Source: CBFHND01 sp965657085 | GTDB taxonomy: Bacteria; Pseudomonadota; Alphaproteobacteria; Rhodobacterales; Rhodobacteraceae | Length of the DNA stretch: 64,000 nt | Assembly (NCBI GenBank): GCA_965657085.1 | Contig: CBFHND010000008.1 | Coordinates: 62,001 to 126,000, forward strand | Reading direction: 5' to 3' | In this document: in pieces, positions 59,039-64,000 of the stretch | How the letters are laid out: every line of letters begins with the position of its first letter | Numbering within the stretch: the stretch's first letter is position 1 | Position numbers and translations under genes: made by a program | The notes under the pieces: generated by a model | Told to the model about the DNA's origin: nothing | Database searches by the model: none | What the model saw: the letters and a program-made list of their open reading frames with translations, nothing else

Positions 59039-59827
59039 ATGACCGGAGAATTGTCGCCCATCGACAAGGCAAAATTCGTCGCTGCAAAGCGGGCCGCCGA
59101 CTATGTCGAGGACGGTATGCGCGTGGGGCTTGGCACTGGCAGCACCGCCGCCTGGCTGGTGCGTTGTCTGGGCGAAGCGGTGCGCGACGACGGTCTCAAG
59201 ATCAAGGGCGTGCCCACATCGACCCGCACCGCCGAATTGGCGCGCGACGTGGGCATCGAGGTGATCAGCCTCGATGAGGCCAAGTGGTTGGACCTGACCA
59301 TCGACGGCGCGGATGAATTTGACGGCGATCTGAACCTGATCAAGGGTGGCGGTGGTGCGTTGTTGCAGGAAAAGATCGTGGCCACGGCATCCGATCAGAT
59401 GGTGGTGATCGCCGATATCGGCAAAGAGGTTGAGACGCTGGGCGCCTTTCCCTTGCCGGTCGAAGTGATCCCCTTTGGCTGGCAGACCACGCAGGCGCTG
59501 ATCGAAGAGACGCTGATTTCCATGGATGTACTGGGCCGTCAGGCCAGCCTGCGCATGAACGGTGACCGGCCCTTCATCACTGACGAGGGCAACCATATCC
59601 TTGATCTGCACCTCAACCGCATCGGCAACCCGCGGCAACTGGCACTGGTGCTGAACCAGATGCCGGGTGTGGTCGAAAACGGATTGTTCATCGACATCTG
59701 TGACGCGGTTGTGATCGGGTACGGTGATGGACGTGTCGAAGTGCGCGACATAAATGAAGGAACGATTGAACAGGATCGTCTCGACTTTGTTGAGACGGAC
59801 AACCTGTTCAACGATCTTGCGGACTAA
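59039..59827 (+). CDS. rpiA: ribose-5-phosphate isomerase A
   Basis: This 262-residue enzyme interconverts ribose 5-phosphate and ribulose 5-phosphate in the pentose phosphate pathway. Family blocks are VGLGTGSTAAWLV, LTIDGADEFD, IKGGGGALLQEKI and the C-terminal VENGLFIDICDAVVIGY. ATG 59039 follows GGGGAG. It lies 19 nt before gor, so both probably belong to one transcript linked to NADPH metabolism. Confidence 0.95.
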   Translation: MTGELSPIDKAKFVAAKRAADYVEDGMRVGLGTGSTAAWLVRCLGEAVRDDGLKIKGVPTSTRTAELARDVGIEVISLDEAKWLDLTIDGADEFDGDLNLIKGGGGALLQEKIVATASDQMVVIADIGKEVETLGAFPLPVEVIPFGWQTTQALIEETLISMDVLGRQASLRMNGDRPFITDEGNHILDLHLNRIGNPRQLALVLNQMPGVVENGLFIDICDAVVIGYGDGRVEVRDINEGTIEQDRLDFVETDNLFNDLAD

Positions 59828-59846
59828 AGAAAAAGGGCACTTTTGC

Positions 59847-61319
59847 ATGGTAACTTCCTTTGACTACGACCTTTTTGTGATCGGTGGCGGATCGGGCGGG
59901 GTACGCGCGGCGCGCGTTGCCGCAGCCGAAGGCGTCAAGGTCGCGCTGGCCGAAGATGACCGCTATGGCGGCACCTGTGTGATCCGGGGCTGTGTGCCGA
60001 AAAAACTGATGGTCTTTGCGTCCGAATACAGCCGCTGCGCAGAAGATGCGCGCAGCTATGGCTGGGACCTCACCGAGGGTCCATTCCACTGGGACCGCTT
60101 TCGCGCCAAGCTCAATGGCGAGCTTGACCGGCTCGAAGACGTTTATCGGAACCTCCTGAAAAACTCTGGCGTGGAAACCTTTGATCTGCGCGCCAAGCTC
60201 AAGGACAAGCACACTGTTGAGCTGAGCGATGGCCAAACAAAGACGGCGAAGACCATTCTCGTGGCCACTGGCGGGCGGCCCGTGCGGCCCGATCTGCCCA
60301 ACGCCGAACTGGGCATCGTGTCCGATGACATCTTTCACCTTGATGCATTGCCAAAGTCGATCCTGATCATCGGCGGCGGTTACATTGCCTGCGAGTTTGC
60401 CTGCATCCTGCACGGCATGGGCGTGGAGGTGACGCAATACTATCGTGGCGCGCAAATCCTGCGCGGTTTCGATGACGAGGCGCGCGGTCTGGTTGCGGAG
60501 TCCATGCGCGAGCGGGGCATCGATTTGCACGTAGGCACCAATATCGTGCAAATGGCGCCGAATTCCGCAGACCATTCATTGGCCAGTGCCGGCACTGGCA
60601 GCGATGCGGCGATGGGCATCACCGCCGAACAAAACCGCGACATTTCCAGCACGCAAATGGGTGCCGGGACACAGGGTGGCCCCATCTGGGTAAAGTCCAC
60701 CAACGGGCACGAAAAAGTGTTCGACATGGTGCTGTTTGCGACGGGCCGGGTGCCAAACACGGACGGTATGGGCCTTGAAGATGCGGGGGTAAAGCTGGGG
60801 CGCAAGGGCGAGATCGTCGTGGATGAATACTCCCGAACCGACGCGCCCTCGATCTATGCAATTGGCGATGTCACCGACCGGGTCAACCTGACGCCCGTGG
60901 CAATCCGCGAGGGCATGGCTTTCGTGGAAACGGTGTTCAGGGACAACCCCACTCCCGTGGATCACGACCTGATCCCCTCGGCCGTTTTCACGCAACCCGA
61001 GATGGGAACCGTGGGCCTGAGCGAGGAAGACGCCGCCGAACAGGAGCCGATCGAGGTCTATTGCACGTCGTTCCGGCCGATGCAGACGGCGTTTGCCGGA
61101 CGACCCGACAGGGTGCTGATGAAACTGATCGTGTCCCGCGAAAGCCGCAAGGTTCTGGGATGCCACATCGTCGCACCTGGTGCGGGTGAAATGATCCAGA
61201 TGGCAGGGATCGCCGTCAAGATGGGCGCAACCAAAGAAGATTTCGACCGAACATGTGCGGTGCATCCGACCATGTCCGAAGAGATCGTCACCATGCGCGA
61301 ACCTGTGCGAACCGCTTGA
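59847..61319 (+). CDS. gor: glutathione-disulphide reductase with a 41-residue insertion
   Basis: This 490-residue FAD/NADPH enzyme keeps glutathione reduced. The FAD site is FVIGGGSGGVRAARVA, the redox-active disulphide is GGTCVIRGCVPKK, and the NADP site starts IIGGGYIACEF. The C-terminal His-Glu block is TCAVHPTMSEE. Usual length here is about 450. Residues 238-278 (coordinates 60558-60680), beginning PNSADHSLASAG and ending GTQGG, have no counterpart I know; sequence resumes with WVKSTNGHEKVFDMVLFATG. The insertion is in frame and Ser/Ala/Gly-rich. Confidence 0.94.
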   Translation: MVTSFDYDLFVIGGGSGGVRAARVAAAEGVKVALAEDDRYGGTCVIRGCVPKKLMVFASEYSRCAEDARSYGWDLTEGPFHWDRFRAKLNGELDRLEDVYRNLLKNSGVETFDLRAKLKDKHTVELSDGQTKTAKTILVATGGRPVRPDLPNAELGIVSDDIFHLDALPKSILIIGGGYIACEFACILHGMGVEVTQYYRGAQILRGFDDEARGLVAESMRERGIDLHVGTNIVQMAPNSADHSLASAGTGSDAAMGITAEQNRDISSTQMGAGTQGGPIWVKSTNGHEKVFDMVLFATGRVPNTDGMGLEDAGVKLGRKGEIVVDEYSRTDAPSIYAIGDVTDRVNLTPVAIREGMAFVETVFRDNPTPVDHDLIPSAVFTQPEMGTVGLSEEDAAEQEPIEVYCTSFRPMQTAFAGRPDRVLMKLIVSRESRKVLGCHIVAPGAGEMIQMAGIAVKMGATKEDFDRTCAVHPTMSEEIVTMREPVRTA

Positions 61320-61388
61320 TTTTCGCGGCAAAGTGCACAGTTATAGCGTGTACCGCCGTAAGGCGCTTGAGGAAGGGAAAGACAATAC

Positions 61389-62536
61389 ATGGCTGGGAAT
61401 ACAGGCGGCCCCTGGGGGGGCGGCGGAAAGTCAGGCGGCAACGGCGACGGGCGTGACAACGACCGTGGCGGAAACCGCGGTCAAAATGGCGGTGGGCGTG
61501 GTCCGGGCAACGAAGGTCCGCAGATCCCCGAGATCGACGAGTTGATGAAAAAAGGCCAGGAGCAACTGCGCGTCCTCATGGGCGGGCGCGGCGGCACTGG
61601 CGGTGGTGGCCGCAATGGTGGCGGAGGCGGTGGCCCCGCCTTTACACGCGGCACGGTTGGCCTTGCCATTCTGGCAGGTGTCGTGCTGTGGGGGCTGGCC
61701 AGCTTCTACACGGTGCGGCCCGAAGAACAGTCTGTCGAATTGTTCCTTGGTGAGTATTCGGCAACCGGAAATCCCGGCCTCAACTTTGCACCCTGGCCGC
61801 TGGTCACAGCCGAAGTTCTGCCGGTGACGCGCGAACAAACCGAAGAAATCGGCACCCGTCCCGGCACGGGCCTGATGCTGACCACCGACGAGAACATCAT
61901 CGACATCGACTTCCAGGTGGTGTGGAACATCAACGATCCGGCGAAATTTCTTTTCAACCTCGCCGAGCCGCAAGAAACCATCCGCGCGGTGTCTGAATCG
62001 GCCATGCGCGAAGTGATCGCGCGCCGCGAATTGGCGCCGATCCTGAACCGGGACCGTGAAATCGTTCAGGACGAAGCGCGCACGCTGATCCAGTCAACGC
62101 TGGATGCCTATGACAGCGGCGTGAATATCGTGCGTCTCAACCTCGACAAGGCAGACCCGCCCGGCGAGGTGATCGACAGCTTCCGCGAAGTGCAGGCGGC
62201 AGAGCAGGAGCGTGACCGCCTTGAGCGTCGGGCTGATGCCTATGCCAACCAGGTCCTCGCCGGCGCGCGGGGTGAAGCGGCAAGCGTTCTGGAACAGTCC
62301 GAAGCCTACCGCGCCCAGCAGGTCAACGAAGCCCAGGGTGAGGCGGCACGCTTTACGTCGGTTCTGGAAGAATACTCCAAGGCCCCTGAAGTGACGCGCA
62401 AGCGGCTTTATCTGGAAACCATGGAACGTGTGCTGGGGGATGTGGACAAGATCATCCTCGAAGACAACACCTCCGGCGGGCAAGGCGTGGTGCCTTACCT
62501 GCCCCTGAATGAACTGCGCCGTGGAGGGTCGAACTG

Positions 62537-62537
<1 letters not shown>
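61389..62537 (+). CDS. hflK: FtsH protease modulator HflK
   Basis: This 382-residue inner-membrane protein assembles with HflC around FtsH. The first 85 residues are a Gly/Asn-rich tail (WGGGGKSGGNGDGRDNDRG), then a single TM (VGLAILAGVVLWGLASFYTV) and an SPFH/band 7 domain, with DVDKIILEDNTSGGQGVVPY at the end. It overlaps hflC by one nucleotide. Confidence 0.95.
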
Positions 62538-63430
<893 letters not shown>

Positions 63431-63432
63431 CC

Positions 63433-63627
63433 ATGGCTTGGGTCCTTCTGGCCCTGGGACTTGTGTTGATGGTAGAGGGGCTGGCCTATGCGCTGGCCCC
63501 TTCCATTATTGAACGTGTGCTGGAAATCCTGCGCAGTCTGCCCGAACCCGCGCGCCGACAGGTCGGGATGTTGTGCCTGATCAGCGGCCTGTTGCTGGTC
63601 TGGGGGGCTTTCCAGCTGGGATTGTAG
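63433..63627 (+). CDS. DUF2065 family small membrane protein
   Basis: This 64-residue protein has two membrane segments, VLLALGLVLMVEGLAYALAP and VGMLCLISGLLLVWGAFQLG, typical of DUF2065. The family usually follows hflKC, as here. Function is unknown. Confidence 0.88.
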   Translation: MAWVLLALGLVLMVEGLAYALAPSIIERVLEILRSLPEPARRQVGMLCLISGLLLVWGAFQLGL

Positions 63628-63836
63628 GGCGGCGGCGCACCTGCGGCACGCCACGCGATTTTCAGCGACAAGACAGCAGGATTTTGATGTTGCGCAATCG
63701 TGCAAGGAACCGCACGGTGCCTTCACGGATTGATCACGCGCTGTTGAAACGCTGCGATCAAGTTCCATCTTTAATGTTGCAAGGATGCAACCCTAGATGC
63801 ACCCTAGTGCGCGAAAGCGTGTGAGTAGTGCAATAA

Positions 63837-63850
63837 GGCCATCTATGGCC
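63837..63850. promoter_or_regulatory. palindrome upstream of the degP-like gene
   Basis: GGCCATCTATGGCC is a 6+2+6 perfect palindrome, 24 nt before the ATG at 63875. A second one, TTGCAAGGATGCAA (63777-63790), lies further upstream. They may be sites for stress regulation, but no consensus is recognised. Confidence 0.4.
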
Positions 63851-63874
63851 ACAGTGACAGTCAGGAGACGACGT

Positions 63875-64000
63875 ATGCAGCCCAAGGTGCGAGCCGTGTC
63901 GAAAACAATCCCCTCCCTTCAATACATGCGGGTCCTTTGGCTTTCCGCCTTGGCCATGGCCATTGTGCTGGTGCAGGCCATCGCAGCCCAGGCCCGGCCC
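63875..64000 (+). CDS. start of a secreted protein, probably DegP/Do protease (3'-truncated)
   Basis: Forty-two codons are visible, running off the end of the window. The ATG at 63875 follows AGGAG. The peptide has a charged head (MQPKVRAVSK) and then a hydrophobic signal (RVLWLSALAMAIVLVQAIAA), cleaved near AQA. In related genomes the gene after hflK-hflC-DUF2065 encodes a Do-family periplasmic serine protease, hence the assignment. No protease motif is within the window. Confidence 0.6.
   Translation, partial: MQPKVRAVSKTIPSLQYMRVLWLSALAMAIVLVQAIAAQARP

Overview
The window is high-GC, densely packed DNA whose proteins look like those of a marine alphaproteobacterium of the Rhodobacteraceae (Roseobacter group). 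Supporting signs are the class I PHA locus (phaZ/phaC/phaP/phaR), SdhE, an LdtR-like MarR regulator, ThyX, DUF1194 and DUF2842 proteins, an RTX-Hint protein, and hflK-hflC-DUF2065-degP order. This is inferred from protein families only; there is no rRNA in the window. I found no tRNA, CRISPR array, insertion sequence or prophage. The stretch reads as ordinary chromosome with a few accessory islands.

Layout. 1-2640: end of a DUF1007 gene, a NicO metal exporter and a MATE exporter, followed by a small frameshifted gene. 3142-7925: aspartate aminotransferase, an HTH regulator, sdhE, an LdtR-like regulator, two tandem secreted DUF1194 (von Willebrand-like) proteins and glyoxalase I. 7992-10359: a two-gene unit of a TbpB-like surface lipoprotein and a Slam-type outer-membrane assembly modifier. 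10549-14772: thyX, an AT-rich two-TM orphan fused to its stop codon, a cytochrome P450, a Cys-rich secreted peptide and a cold-shock protein. 14961-18153: an ArsC-like protein, then a complete bufferin-type (DUF2282/MNIO/DUF2063/DoxX) operon. 18353-25711: thrS, an MFS exporter and a run of alpha/beta hydrolase and VOC genes with 4-nt overlaps. 25708-31423: an RTX-Hint protein and the PHA granule locus with visible PhaR-type operators.

31431-40895: a DegT aminotransferase, then a long leftward unit encoding a polar amino acid/amine ABC transporter and a gamma-glutamyl-amine pathway (two glutamine synthetase homologues, a class I amidotransferase and an FAD oxidoreductase). The likely logic is uptake of an amine, gamma-glutamylation, oxidation and release of glutamate. 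41054-45331: a PhnD-like protein without signal peptide, two TerB-like proteins, a secreted protein, DUF1330, rlmJ and a six-TM protein. 45478-47689: pyrG and secG. 47813-49409: cobalt-type nitrile hydratase alpha, beta and activator. 49455-51955: DUF6524-like, purA, DUF2842, VOC. 52022-54040: a 672-residue very acidic protein. 54180-58812: thiamine diphosphokinase, two EamA transporters, L-serine dehydratase and a GST. 59039-64000: rpiA, a glutathione reductase with a 41-residue insertion, hflK, hflC, a DUF2065 protein and the start of a probable degP.

The strongest candidates for a little-described system are the Slam/surface-lipoprotein pair and the bufferin operon. The gamma-glutamyl-amine locus, the giant acidic protein and the inserted loop in glutathione reductase are next. 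Starts were moved from the longest open frame to an internal codon wherever a Shine-Dalgarno sequence or family length favoured it.
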